A DNA stretch of 48,924 nucleotides from Lachnospiraceae bacterium (GCA_017962825.1 JAGCUO010000013.1:1-48924); one strand, 5' to 3'; shown: positions 8,039 to 16,759, counted from the first letter of the stretch. The notes: generated by a model from the sequence alone, not told the origin. Numbers and translations are program-made.

Positions 8039-10042
8039 ATGAATAATATCAATATCAGTGAGAAGTACAGGCCTACATATCATATGCCTCCCATTCTCAA
8101 CCATAACTGGGTCAAAAAAGACAGGATCACAAAGCCTCCCATTTGGTGCAGTGTAGATCTTCGTGACGGAAATCAGGCTCTTATCGATCCCATGAGTTTG
8201 GAGGTAAAGCTTGAGTTTTTCAAACTTCTTGTTGATGTCGGATTTAAAGAGATAGAGGTAGGATTCCCCGCTTCGTCCGATACAGAGTTCGAATTCATCA
8301 GAGCTCTTATCGATAAGAATATGATCCCGGATGATGTTACGATCCAGGTTCTTACTCAGGCTAGAGAGCACATCATCCGCAAAACCTTTGATGCCGTCAA
8401 GGGATGTCCCAAAGCTATAGTTCATCTGTATAACTCTACTTCCGTGGAACAGAGAGAACAGGTTTTCAAGAAGGATAAGCCCGAGATACTTAAAATTGCG
8501 GTTGACGGAGCCAAGCTTTTGAAAGAGCTTGCGGATGAAACCGACGGAAACTTCATGTTCGAGTACAGTCCCGAGAGCTTCTCCCAGACCGAGCCCGAAT
8601 TTGCACTTGAAGTATGTAATGCGGTTCTTGATGTATGGCAGCCCACTCCCGAGAAGAAGGCGATTATCAACCTTCCTTCAACCGTACAGGTAGCAATGCC
8701 ACATGTATTTGCGGATCAGATCGAATATATGTCCGATAACATGAAATACCGTGATGGCGTAGTGCTGTCCGTTCACCCTCACAATGACAGAGGAACGGGC
8801 GTTGCCGATGCCGAGCTCGGAGTTCTTGCAGGTGCAGACCGTGTTGAGGGTACTCTTTTCGGAAACGGTGAGAGAACCGGTAATGTCGATCTTGTAACCG
8901 TAGCCATGAACATGGTTACCCACGGTGTGGACAGCGGACTTGATTTCTCCAATATCATGAAGATCCGCGAAGCTTATGAGAGATTTACCAATATGAAGGT
9001 TCACGAGAGAACCCCTTACGGCGGAGATCTTGTATTTACCGCATTCTCCGGATCTCACCAGGATGCAATAAGCAAGGGTATGAACTACCGTGCCGAGGGC
9101 AAGACCGGTGCAAGATGGGATATTCCTTATATCCCCATCGATCCTTCGGATATCGGAAGAGAGTACGAATCCGATGTCATCCGTATCAACTCTACCTCCG
9201 GAAAGGGTGGCGTTGCATTCGTTCTCAAGCAGCAGTTCGGTTTCAGTCTTCCCGCAGCCATGAAGGAGGAGGTCGGATACCTTATGAAGGGCGTATCCGA
9301 CAGAAAGCACAAAGAGCTTAAGCCCGATGAGATGTTCTCGGTATTTGAGGATGTATATGTAACCTCAAGACCTGTATTCGATGCGACCGAAATCCACTAT
9401 AAGCAGCTCGGAAACGGCGGAATAGAAAGCTCCGTCAGCTTCAAGGACAAGAGTGGTGAGCAGAAGGTCGTAACCGTAGGAAACGGAAGACTCGACTCGG
9501 TCAGCAACGCGATCAAGCTCTATCTGGGTGTTGATTATGAACTGACCGGTTATGAGGAGCATGCAATCTCCAAGACCAGTTCCTCCAAGGCGGCTTCATA
9601 CGTAAGCGTTGTCTCCGAAGGTAAGACCTATTGGGGAGTCGGTGTAGATGAAGACATTATCAAGGCTTCCAATGCGGCTCTCGTAAGCTGTGTTAACAAA
9701 GTTGCTTCCGACCAGCACATTAACAGGGCCCGCGAGGAAAGACTTGTGGAGATCCTCACATATATCCAGAGAAATTATCAGGATGTTTCCCTTGATTCCA
9801 TGGCAGAAGAGTTCCACCTCTCCAGACCGTATCTGTCAAAATACATTAAGGAAAAGACGGGCGAAACCTTCCAGGATGTCCTCCGTATAGAAAAGCTTAA
9901 GAGGGCAAAGACCCTTCTGAAGGATACCGCCAAGACCATCGAGAACATTGCTCTTGAGGTCGGCTATGAAAATGTGGAGCATTTCAACAGGATGTTCAAG
10001 AAGACCTACGGAGTAACCCCCGTACAGTATAGAAAGCAGTAA
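8039..10042 (+). CDS. leuA: 2-isopropylmalate synthase fused to a C-terminal AraC-type HTH domain
   Basis: A 667-residue protein. Residues 1 to about 555 are a complete LeuA of the longer (about 560-residue) class: catalytic DLRDGNQA at 40-47, the metal motif HPHNDRG at 246-252, and a C-terminal leucine-sensing region ending near AALVSCVNKV. It condenses acetyl-CoA with 2-oxoisovalerate, the first step of leucine synthesis. From about residue 564 to the end comes an AraC/XylS domain with two helix-turn-helix units (SLDSMAEEFHLSRPYLSKYIKE, shortened here to its core SMAEEFHLSRPYL, and IALEVGYENVEHFNRMFKK) ending in the typical GVTPVQYRK. The frame is continuous, with no stop or shift at the joint. 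Start ATG 8039 has AGAAGGAG before it; a longer reading from 7994 does not. A direct leucine-responsive transcription factor is inferred, not known. Confidence 0.93.
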   Translation: MNNINISEKYRPTYHMPPILNHNWVKKDRITKPPIWCSVDLRDGNQALIDPMSLEVKLEFFKLLVDVGFKEIEVGFPASSDTEFEFIRALIDKNMIPDDVTIQVLTQAREHIIRKTFDAVKGCPKAIVHLYNSTSVEQREQVFKKDKPEILKIAVDGAKLLKELADETDGNFMFEYSPESFSQTEPEFALEVCNAVLDVWQPTPEKKAIINLPSTVQVAMPHVFADQIEYMSDNMKYRDGVVLSVHPHNDRGTGVADAELGVLAGADRVEGTLFGNGERTGNVDLVTVAMNMVTHGVDSGLDFSNIMKIREAYERFTNMKVHERTPYGGDLVFTAFSGSHQDAISKGMNYRAEGKTGARWDIPYIPIDPSDIGREYESDVIRINSTSGKGGVAFVLKQQFGFSLPAAMKEEVGYLMKGVSDRKHKELKPDEMFSVFEDVYVTSRPVFDATEIHYKQLGNGGIESSVSFKDKSGEQKVVTVGNGRLDSVSNAIKLYLGVDYELTGYEEHAISKTSSSKAASYVSVVSEGKTYWGVGVDEDIIKASNAALVSCVNKVASDQHINRAREERLVEILTYIQRNYQDVSLDSMAEEFHLSRPYLSKYIKEKTGETFQDVLRIEKLKRAKTLLKDTAKTIENIALEVGYENVEHFNRMFKKTYGVTPVQYRKQ

Positions 10043-10065
10043 CAAAGCGGGTTTCAGTGAATTTT

Positions 10066-10103
10066 ACGACCCTCGGACCGGATGGTCCGAAGGTCGTTTT
10101 ACT
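10066..10103 (+). terminator. terminator after leuA
   Basis: ACGACC-CTCGGACC and GGTCCGA-AGGTCGT form a long hairpin with a small mismatch, followed by TTTTA. It isolates leuA from the XRE/ATP-grasp region. Confidence 0.88.
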
Positions 10104-10145
10104 ATCTGAGACAACAGTTATGTCATTGGAGATAAAATACTCCGG

Positions 10146-10175
10146 TTGACAAATCTCTCAAAAGAGGTGTATTTA
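10146..10175 (+). promoter_or_regulatory. candidate sigma-A promoter for the XRE gene
   Basis: TTGACA at 10146-10151 is a consensus -35 box; TATTTA at 10170-10175 lies 18 bases on. TCAAAAGAG at 10158-10166 sits in the spacer and its inverted copy CTCTTTTGA is at 10261-10269 next to the ribosome site, which might be an operator pair for the regulator itself. Confidence 0.5.
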
Positions 10176-10286
10176 TAACAATAAGTGCAGTTAACATAGC
10201 TATATAAGCGTTAATAGTATCATAATGCACCATATATACCACAAAATGTTATTTATTTATCTCTTTTGAACAAGAAAGGAGCCAAA

Positions 10287-10493
10287 ATGATCAAAAACAG
10301 GATCAAAGAATACCGTGCGAAGATCGGAATTAATCAGGAAGAGCTTGCTTTTAAAGTAGGCGTACGCCGTGAAACCATAGGAAATCTGGAAAATGGACGC
10401 TACAATCCCAGTCTGGTACTGGCCTGGAAGATAGCAAAGGTATTTGATGTGGCCATTGAAGAGGTTTTCACTATAGATGAGATCATCCGCTGA
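10287..10493 (+). CDS. small XRE/Cro-type HTH transcriptional regulator
   Basis: A 68-residue protein that is essentially one helix-turn-helix domain (IKEYRAKIGINQEELA ... VRRETIGNLENGRYNPSL ... WKIAKVFDVAIEEVF). It belongs to the short YgzD/Cro-like group common in Clostridia. The ATG at 10287 is preceded by AAAGGAG; the reading from 10266 lacks one. It lies 82 bases before the first ATP-grasp gene and on the same strand, so it may regulate it, but many such regulators act alone. The 180-base upstream region is AT-rich with a good -35 box. Confidence 0.88.
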   Translation: MIKNRIKEYRAKIGINQEELAFKVGVRRETIGNLENGRYNPSLVLAWKIAKVFDVAIEEVFTIDEIIR

Positions 10494-10575
10494 AGATAAT
10501 AATGGGGACAATAACTTTGGCTTATGATAAAATGCTGTTCATGCGGCCGGATATTTCGCAGGAAGGGATAAGGCA

Positions 10576-11448
10576 TTGAAAGGCTGGTTAATAGTAAATT
10601 CTTTTGTAAAATGGGATAAGTTCAGTGAGATCTATACGTTGCTCCTTGAAGCCGGTAAGAAGGTGGGAGTTGAGCTTGAGCTTAAGACTTCCTCCGATAT
10701 TCTCTGCAGCGTTCAGAGCAGATTTTCAGAATATGAACTCCCTGATTTCGGAATATTCTGGGACAAGGATATTCTTCTGGCATCACGTCTCGAGAAGATG
10801 GGACTCAGGCTTTTTAATTCATCTCAGAGCATCGAAGCCTGTGATGATAAAGGTCAGACAGCCATTGCTCTCGTAGATGGCGGGATCAGGACTCCCAAGA
10901 CCTTTTTGTCCCCCAAGGCGTATCCCACTTTCGGTTGTACCGATATGACATTTCTCCGAATGGCGGAGGAAGAGCTGGGTTATCCCATGATCATCAAGGA
11001 AAACCGGGGTTCATTCGGACAGCAGGTTCATCTGGTGAAGAGTTCATATGAGGCTGAAGTCCTTATAAAATCATTTAAAGAACATCCTTTTATAATGCAG
11101 GAATACATAGAAGAGTCTTCCGGAAGGGATGTAAGGATCAATGTTGTCGGAGACAGGGTGGTGGCTTCGATGTACAGATATAATGACAATGATTTCCGCT
11201 CAAATATCACAGGCGGCGGGAGCATGAAGAGCTTTACCGCTGACAAAGAGCAGGAAGAACTGGCTATTGCTGCGTGTAAGGCGCTGGGGCTGGACTTCGC
11301 GGGAGTTGATGTCCTTTTCGGAAAAGAAGGACCGATCATTTGTGAGGTAAATTCCAACCCTCATTTCAAAACTACGCTGGAATGCACCGGCATAAACATG
11401 GCCGAGCACATAATCAGTTATATAAAAGAGTACATGGATGAAAGATAA
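10576..11448 (+). CDS. RimK-like ATP-grasp ligase (first of tandem pair)
   Basis: A 290-residue ATP-grasp protein of the RimK (alpha-L-glutamate ligase) family. ATP-binding features include MIIKENRGSFGQQV (Lys for phosphate, Gly-rich loop) around residues 138-152, FIMQEYIEES, the basic GRDVRINVVGDRVVASM segment, and the metal-binding CEVNSNPHF near residue 260. Start is TTG at 10576 after AGGAAGGGATAAGG. Such enzymes join amino acids to a carboxylate on a protein, peptide or cofactor (for example RimK on ribosomal S6, CofF, LysX). It overlaps the next ATP-grasp gene by 11 bases, so the pair is translationally coupled. Which substrate they use is unknown. Confidence 0.88.
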   Translation: MKGWLIVNSFVKWDKFSEIYTLLLEAGKKVGVELELKTSSDILCSVQSRFSEYELPDFGIFWDKDILLASRLEKMGLRLFNSSQSIEACDDKGQTAIALVDGGIRTPKTFLSPKAYPTFGCTDMTFLRMAEEELGYPMIIKENRGSFGQQVHLVKSSYEAEVLIKSFKEHPFIMQEYIEESSGRDVRINVVGDRVVASMYRYNDNDFRSNITGGGSMKSFTADKEQEELAIAACKALGLDFAGVDVLFGKEGPIICEVNSNPHFKTTLECTGINMAEHIISYIKEYMDER

Positions 11449-12253
11449 CAGAGCGCTTCTGGTATATTTTGAAGCGGACATTGAAAAGAACAGATGGTTC
11501 ATAGACAGACTGACAGACATAGCAGCCGGAAGAGGAATCAGGCTTGATCTGGTAACTCCATGGCAGGCGTTTGATGAAACTGAAGCGGCCTTTGTGATAA
11601 ACAGATCAAGGGATGAAGAGGTTTCAAGGTATTTCGAAGGTCTCGGCATCAAGAGTTTCAATAATTCGGAAACCGTCAGGATCGGAAATGATAAGCTGGA
11701 AGAGTATTACCTTTTTCAGGAACTTGGATTGCCCGCTATGGAAACGGTAACCGGTGATACGCCCCGGGAAGATATCCTGTTTTCTGCGCCATATATCGTA
11801 AAGCACAGAAGGGGCCACGGCGGGAACAGGGTATTCAAGGCCGAAAAGTATGAGGAAGTCCGTGAGATCATAAGAGGGCTGAATCCTTCTGAGTGGATAA
11901 TCCAAAAAATGTGCGATACCCCCGGAAAGGATATGCGTCTTTATATTCTCGGCGGCAAAGTAGTGGCATCGGTAATTCGAACTTCAAAGAAGGATTTCAG
12001 AAGTAATTTCAGTCTCGGGGGCGAGGCTGTTCTTGCGGATCCTCCCGAAGAGGTTGTGAAAATGGCACTCAAACTGTCGGATTATCTTCTGTCGGATTAT
12101 TTTGCCGTTGACGTGATCAGAGACCACGGAATGTGGATCGTGAATGAGATCGAGGATGCCGCAGGAGCAAGGATGCTTTACAGCCTCACAGACCTTGACA
12201 TAGCTGAAATGTATATGAGTCATATTATCGAAAAATCTTCCCAAAAGCAGTAA
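11438..12253 (+). CDS. RimK-like ATP-grasp ligase (second of tandem pair)
   Basis: A 271-residue ATP-grasp protein, clearly related to its upstream neighbour but diverged. It keeps the nucleotide-loop region YIVKHRRGHGGNRVF, the GKDMRLYILGGKVVASV basic segment and DFRSNFSLGG. At the metal site, where RimK enzymes have E-x-N-x-x-P-G, this protein reads EIEDAAG, so the usual Asn is replaced by Glu and the Pro is lost. The start overlaps the preceding gene by 11 bases, with no strong ribosome site, consistent with coupling. It may be a ligase with altered metal handling or a partner/regulatory subunit of the first enzyme. Confidence 0.83.
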   Translation: MKDNRALLVYFEADIEKNRWFIDRLTDIAAGRGIRLDLVTPWQAFDETEAAFVINRSRDEEVSRYFEGLGIKSFNNSETVRIGNDKLEEYYLFQELGLPAMETVTGDTPREDILFSAPYIVKHRRGHGGNRVFKAEKYEEVREIIRGLNPSEWIIQKMCDTPGKDMRLYILGGKVVASVIRTSKKDFRSNFSLGGEAVLADPPEEVVKMALKLSDYLLSDYFAVDVIRDHGMWIVNEIEDAAGARMLYSLTDLDIAEMYMSHIIEKSSQKQ

Positions 12254-12320
12254 AATGGGATAGAATAATGCAATGCGCGGGGCAGATAGAGCAGATTGCC
12301 CGGTATGAAAGGAGATTTTT

Positions 12321-13856
12321 ATGTCCGATAAGACCGAAAGTGCCGTTCAGACGGAGAACAGCGAACAGACAGAAAAGACCGTCAAGACGCACTATGATAT
12401 GAAAATGGAAAAGCGCAAGGCAGCCCAGAAGCGTGAAAAGCGCGAACAGGCAATCTGGAAGTGCGCGGGAATCGTGATCCTTATAGCGATCATTGCATTT
12501 ATCGCTTCTTTCCCTATCAGAAAGTATATGGCGATGAATGAAACTGTCTGCACCATCGGCGGCAGAGCTATAGGACGCGTAGAGTTTGACTATAACTACA
12601 ATTTGGTCAAGAACTCTTATATCAATAATTACAGCTCGGTTCTCTCTTATTACGGAATGGATGTAAATGAGATAGAGAACCAGATGTATGATGACACTCT
12701 TACCTTCAGACAGTATTTCGAGAAGGGAGCGGTTGAACGCATCAAGCAGACCATAGCTCTTAATGCAGAGATGGCAAATGAGGGCTATACCAAAGACATC
12801 ACAGAACTGTATGAAGAGTATGCTCAGACCATGAGAGACGGAGCTAAGGAAGCCGGAATGAGTCTTGGCGCTTATTACAAACAGTCCCTCGGAGATTATG
12901 CTTCCGAGAGAAGGATCGAAAAGTTTGTAAAAGAATCACTTCTTGTAGCCGAGTTCAGCGATTACAAGCAGAATGGTTTCGAGCCCACCGATGAAGAAAT
13001 CGATGCCCGCTATACCGAAGATGCGGATGATTATGATGTATTTGATTATAAGATGGTAAGGATAGACGCAGAGCTTCCCGATGCTCCCACGGAGCTTGCC
13101 GATGAAGGCGCTGCTGTAGCTGAGGACGGAAGCTATACTCCTTCCGAGGCAGAGGTAGCAGCTGCAATGGAAGAGGCGAGAAAGCTTGCTGATGAAGCCG
13201 AGACCACCATTATGACCGACGGCGAAGTTCATGAAGCCGAGAGAGGATCAGTGGTCAACTATCAGATACGTAACTGGATCCTTGATCCTTCCAGAAAAGA
13301 AGGAGATACTACCATTGTAGAGTCCGAGACAACAAACAGCTATTATGTTGCAGGTTTTGTTTCCAGATATAAGGATGAGAATCCTACTCTTTCACTCAGG
13401 ATCATCTCCACAAAAGAAGATAACGGAGCACAGATCCTTTCGGAGTTTGCTCAGGCAGGAAGCTCTGAAGAAGCATTTATAGCTCTTTATGATCAGTATT
13501 CTCAGGATCAGACAACCGAAGGCGGACTTTATGAGGGGATCACCGGAGGAGCTCTTCCCGGAGATCTCGGAGTATGGGCAAATGATTCGGCACGCGTAGC
13601 CGGAGATGTAACCTCCTACTTTGATGAGACTGCAACCATTACTTATGTAGCTTATTATGTGGGCGCAGGAAAGCCTTCGTGGTATTATACTATTAAGAAT
13701 ATCTTGATGTCGGAGGGAATGGATAATTATCTGGCAGGAATCACCGAGCCCCTTACGGTAGAAGATCCCAAGGGAAATCTTGAGTATATTTCCGTCGAAG
13801 AAGCTCATCAGCTCCTTCAGCAGATGGAAGAGCTTTATACTCCCGCTGATGAATAA
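12321..13856 (+). CDS. membrane-anchored SurA/PrsA-like foldase protein
   Basis: A 511-residue protein with a charged cytoplasmic N-terminus (about 45 residues), one hydrophobic segment near residues 50-66 (AGIVILIAIIAFIASFPI), and a large outer domain rich in acidic and helical sequence. The early outer part (TIGGRAIGRVEFDYNYN) resembles SurA N-terminal chaperone domains found in PrsA-like lipoproteins. A parvulin catalytic core is not obvious in the later part (residues about 330-460), so isomerase activity is uncertain. AAAGGAG precedes the ATG. It follows the ATP-grasp pair after 67 bases and ends at a terminator. It probably helps fold or quality-control secreted proteins. Confidence 0.65.
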   Translation: MSDKTESAVQTENSEQTEKTVKTHYDMKMEKRKAAQKREKREQAIWKCAGIVILIAIIAFIASFPIRKYMAMNETVCTIGGRAIGRVEFDYNYNLVKNSYINNYSSVLSYYGMDVNEIENQMYDDTLTFRQYFEKGAVERIKQTIALNAEMANEGYTKDITELYEEYAQTMRDGAKEAGMSLGAYYKQSLGDYASERRIEKFVKESLLVAEFSDYKQNGFEPTDEEIDARYTEDADDYDVFDYKMVRIDAELPDAPTELADEGAAVAEDGSYTPSEAEVAAAMEEARKLADEAETTIMTDGEVHEAERGSVVNYQIRNWILDPSRKEGDTTIVESETTNSYYVAGFVSRYKDENPTLSLRIISTKEDNGAQILSEFAQAGSSEEAFIALYDQYSQDQTTEGGLYEGITGGALPGDLGVWANDSARVAGDVTSYFDETATITYVAYYVGAGKPSWYYTIKNILMSEGMDNYLAGITEPLTVEDPKGNLEYISVEEAHQLLQQMEELYTPADE

Positions 13857-13879
13857 TACATCCGATTAATAGAACCTTC

Positions 13880-13926
13880 TGCGGCCGGAAGACAGAGATC
13901 AAGACTCTTCTTACGGCCGCATTTTT
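13880..13926 (+). terminator. terminator after the SurA-like gene
   Basis: TGCGGCCG pairs with CGGCCGCA, extended inward by GAAGA/TCTTC, and is followed by TTTTTA. It ends ten bases before the cca start codon. Confidence 0.85.
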
Positions 13927-13935
13927 ATACGGTAA

Positions 13936-15276
13936 ATGAACATAAATATTCCCAAAGAAGTAAATTTTATACTGGAGACGCTTTTTGACGCAGGATTCGA
14001 AGCATATGTTGTGGGCGGCTGTGTTAGGGACAGTGTTCTCGGCAAGGAACCGGACGATTGGGACATTACAACCAATGCTCTTCCGCTTGAAGTTAAGGCA
14101 CTGTTCAGAAGGACCGTGGATACGGGACTTCAGCACGGTACCATAACCGTTATGAGGGGAAGCGAAGGCTATGAAGTCACCACCTACCGTACCGACGGAA
14201 AATACAGTGACGGAAGGCACCCCGATAAGGTAACGTTCGTACCAAGTCTCGAAGAAGACCTAAAGAGAAGAGATTTTACGATCAATGCCATGGCATATAA
14301 TGACAGAGCAGGATTGATCGATCTTTTCGGAGGAATGAAAGATCTTGAGGACGGGGTCATAAGATGTGTGGGCAAAGCCGAGGAGAGATTTACCGAGGAT
14401 GCACTCAGGATGCTCAGAGCTGTAAGATTTGCGGCAAAACTGGGCTATACTCTCGACAGGGATGTATATGATTCCATCAAAAAACTATCAGGTACCCTAT
14501 CCGTTGTCTCGGCAGAAAGGATTACAACCGAGCTCATAAAGCTTCTTACATCCGATCATCCGGAGATGATAAAGATTGCCTACGAAACAGGGCTTACGGC
14601 CGTATTTTTCCCCGAATTCGATAAAGCAATGCAAACGGAGCAAAATCACCCTCACCACATGTATAGCGTGGGTGAACATCTGGTGGAATCGGTTAGGATA
14701 TCGAAAAATGACCGTATAATAAGGCTGACCATGCTCCTACATGATATCGCCAAGCCCGAGACTCTCACCACGGATAAAGATGGACTGACCCACTTCCACG
14801 GACATGCGGCTCTGGGCGCAGAGATGGCGGAAGATATACTTCGAAGATGGAAGTTGGATAATGACACGATCAGACGTGTATGCAGGCTTATCCGTTACCA
14901 CGATCTGGGAAAAGGAGTACCCTGCACACCGCGTGCCGTCAGAAAAGGTGTCAGACTTTTGGAGGAGGATTTTCCCCTTCTTCTGGAAGTTGAAAGAGCC
15001 GATGTACTTGCACAAAGCACCTACATGAGGGAAGAAAAGCTCGAAACAATTAAACAATATTCCGCAGAATATGAGATAATCCTTAAGGAACATCAGTGCT
15101 GCAGCCTGAAAGATCTTGCGGTAAACGGAAAAGATCTTATGGAACTCGGCTTTACTCCGGGTCCCGGACTGGGCAAAGTGCTTGGTACTCTTCTTGATAA
15201 GGTGATCGAAGATCCTTCGCTTAATGAAAAGGCTGTCCTTTTAAAAATTGCAGACGGGATGAAAGATGAGATATGA
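13936..15276 (+). CDS. cca: CCA-adding tRNA nucleotidyltransferase
   Basis: A 446-residue class II nucleotidyltransferase. The head domain shows YVVGGCVRDSVLG and the metal motif DDWDITTNA (about residues 39-48). The neck follows with RMLRAVRFAAKLGY, and an HD-type domain is present (HMYSVGEHL, MLLHDIAKPET, RYHDLG), as in Lachnospiraceae and E. coli-type enzymes. It adds or repairs the 3' CCA of tRNAs. This fits the window: the tRNA-Leu gene at 23.9 kb does not encode CCA. The start codon follows directly on a terminator and has only a weak ribosome site. Its last 11 bases overlap the next gene. Confidence 0.95.
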   Translation: MNINIPKEVNFILETLFDAGFEAYVVGGCVRDSVLGKEPDDWDITTNALPLEVKALFRRTVDTGLQHGTITVMRGSEGYEVTTYRTDGKYSDGRHPDKVTFVPSLEEDLKRRDFTINAMAYNDRAGLIDLFGGMKDLEDGVIRCVGKAEERFTEDALRMLRAVRFAAKLGYTLDRDVYDSIKKLSGTLSVVSAERITTELIKLLTSDHPEMIKIAYETGLTAVFFPEFDKAMQTEQNHPHHMYSVGEHLVESVRISKNDRIIRLTMLLHDIAKPETLTTDKDGLTHFHGHAALGAEMAEDILRRWKLDNDTIRRVCRLIRYHDLGKGVPCTPRAVRKGVRLLEEDFPLLLEVERADVLAQSTYMREEKLETIKQYSAEYEIILKEHQCCSLKDLAVNGKDLMELGFTPGPGLGKVLGTLLDKVIEDPSLNEKAVLLKIADGMKDEI

Positions 15277-16594
15277 TTCTTTTCTCAAAAAAATAAGGGT
15301 TGGGCTATCTGCCGTAACCGCATGTGTGATGGTTCTTACAGGCATTTGCGGCTGCGGAAAAAGTCCTGTGACTCTTCCCGGACAGACCGGAGATACGGCT
15401 AACGAAACGGGATTTGTGATGTACGGGACATATGATTACGATTCCACCGATACGGCGGTGCTTGTTGCCAAAGATACCGAGGGTGCGACTTTGACATTTC
15501 TGAACGCCGAGCTGGGAAAGAGATATACTCTCGGATATGACGGAACCACCGGTTTTTACGACCGCTACGGACAGCTCATCGCTCTTTCACAGCTGGCAGT
15601 CGGTGATATCGTAGATCTTCGATTTGTCCGTGAAAAGAGACATCTCACCATGGCGTCACTTTCTTCCTCTGCGTGGACCAAGGAAGCCACCGATCAGTAT
15701 ATTTTTAACAGTATCAAAAATGAGGTAACCCTCGGTAGCGATATATATAAGCTTTCCGGTGATATATTTTGCTATTCCGGAAAGGAAGAGCTCGATTACA
15801 GGGAGATCAACAGTGCCGATGTTCTTACCTTCCGAGGCATAGATACCACCGTACTCAGTGTATGCGTAGAAAAAGGCCATGGATATCTGAGACTGACCGG
15901 ACATGAGTATTTTGTGGGCGGATGGATAGAGATAGGTACCAAGAATATTCAGAAGATCACGGAAGAAATGCTTCTTACAGTCCCTGAGGGCACCTACAAC
16001 ATCGTAGTCTCGGGAAGCGGAATGAGCGTAGACAGGAACGTAACCATAAAAAGGGGACTTGAAACGGTGATGGATCTTTCGGACGTGGTCCCCGAAACGC
16101 CCAAGGAAGGTCTGGTTCTCTTTTCGATCACACCTGCCGAGGCAACGCTTTATATCGACGGGGAGAAGACAGATACTTCTTCCGCCGTATCTCTTACATA
16201 CGGATTGCACCAGCTCATGTGTACCTGTGACGGATATCGCACACTGACCAGATATTTGAGTGTGGGTGAGCCGAACGCCGGCATCAGCATTACCATGGAA
16301 AAAGAACCCGAAGACGTAAGCGGAAACGGCTCATCACCCTCTTCGAACGAATCATCTCAAACCGCGACCACGGGAAGTAACAGAGTGTATATCTATGCTC
16401 CCGTAGGGGCTGAATGCTATGTTGACGGCAATTACGTAGGTGTGGTTCCCTGTTATTTCCCTAAGACGGAAGGTTCCCATGTGGTCACTTTAAGCCAGTC
16501 GGGATACAACACAAAGAGTTATACCATAACTGTCGACAGAGGGTCTGCGGATATGTCATTTTCATTCACCGATCTGGAGAAGACAACTCCTTAA
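15266..16594 (+). CDS. PEGA-domain lipoprotein
   Basis: A 442-residue predicted lipoprotein: a basic N-terminus, a hydrophobic stretch and a lipobox LTGIC with the lipidated Cys near residue 28-30 (two Cys, ICGCG). After a unique N-terminal domain come two PEGA-like repeats, one around residues 285-350 (SITPAEATLYIDGEKT ... LTYGLHQL) and one at the C-terminus (YAPVGAECYVDGNYVG ... GSHVVTLSQSGY). A Ser/Asn/Thr-rich linker separates them. PEGA domains are surface carbohydrate or wall-associated modules of uncertain function. The start overlaps cca by 11 bases, an unusual pairing of tRNA maturation and cell-surface genes that may only reflect genome packing. Confidence 0.85.
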   Translation: MRYDSFLKKIRVGLSAVTACVMVLTGICGCGKSPVTLPGQTGDTANETGFVMYGTYDYDSTDTAVLVAKDTEGATLTFLNAELGKRYTLGYDGTTGFYDRYGQLIALSQLAVGDIVDLRFVREKRHLTMASLSSSAWTKEATDQYIFNSIKNEVTLGSDIYKLSGDIFCYSGKEELDYREINSADVLTFRGIDTTVLSVCVEKGHGYLRLTGHEYFVGGWIEIGTKNIQKITEEMLLTVPEGTYNIVVSGSGMSVDRNVTIKRGLETVMDLSDVVPETPKEGLVLFSITPAEATLYIDGEKTDTSSAVSLTYGLHQLMCTCDGYRTLTRYLSVGEPNAGISITMEKEPEDVSGNGSSPSSNESSQTATTGSNRVYIYAPVGAECYVDGNYVGVVPCYFPKTEGSHVVTLSQSGYNTKSYTITVDRGSADMSFSFTDLEKTTP

Positions 16595-16634
16595 AAACCG
16601 CATGATAAAGCTCTTTTCCGACATGCCCGGTTTT
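16593..16634 (+). terminator. probable terminator after the PEGA lipoprotein
   Basis: AAAACCGCATG can pair with CATGCccGGTTTT (two-base bulge), followed by an interrupted T tract (TTTTACGCTTTTT). Weaker than others in the window. Confidence 0.5.
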
Positions 16635-16665
16635 ACGCTTTTTGGATCCTAAGGCCCTGTTTTCC

Positions 16666-16696
16666 TTGACAAACAGGCATATACTGTTTATATAAT
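16666..16696 (+). promoter_or_regulatory. promoter of hup with an internal inverted repeat
   Basis: TTGACA at 16666-16671 and TATAAT at 16691-16696 (19-base spacer; TATATA two bases earlier gives 17). The spacer holds AAACAG-gcatata-CTGTTT (16671-16689), an inverted repeat placed where a repressor would block RNA polymerase. Confidence 0.7.
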
Positions 16697-16759
16697 TTAT
16701 TTAGCGGTTTTTTCGATAAATTCCGCACAACTTTCACGAATAACAGGAGGAATTACATC

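Noticed and set aside
8678-9310. Reverse-strand frame inside leuA
   Set aside because: Shadow of leuA; no ribosome site or recognisable domain.
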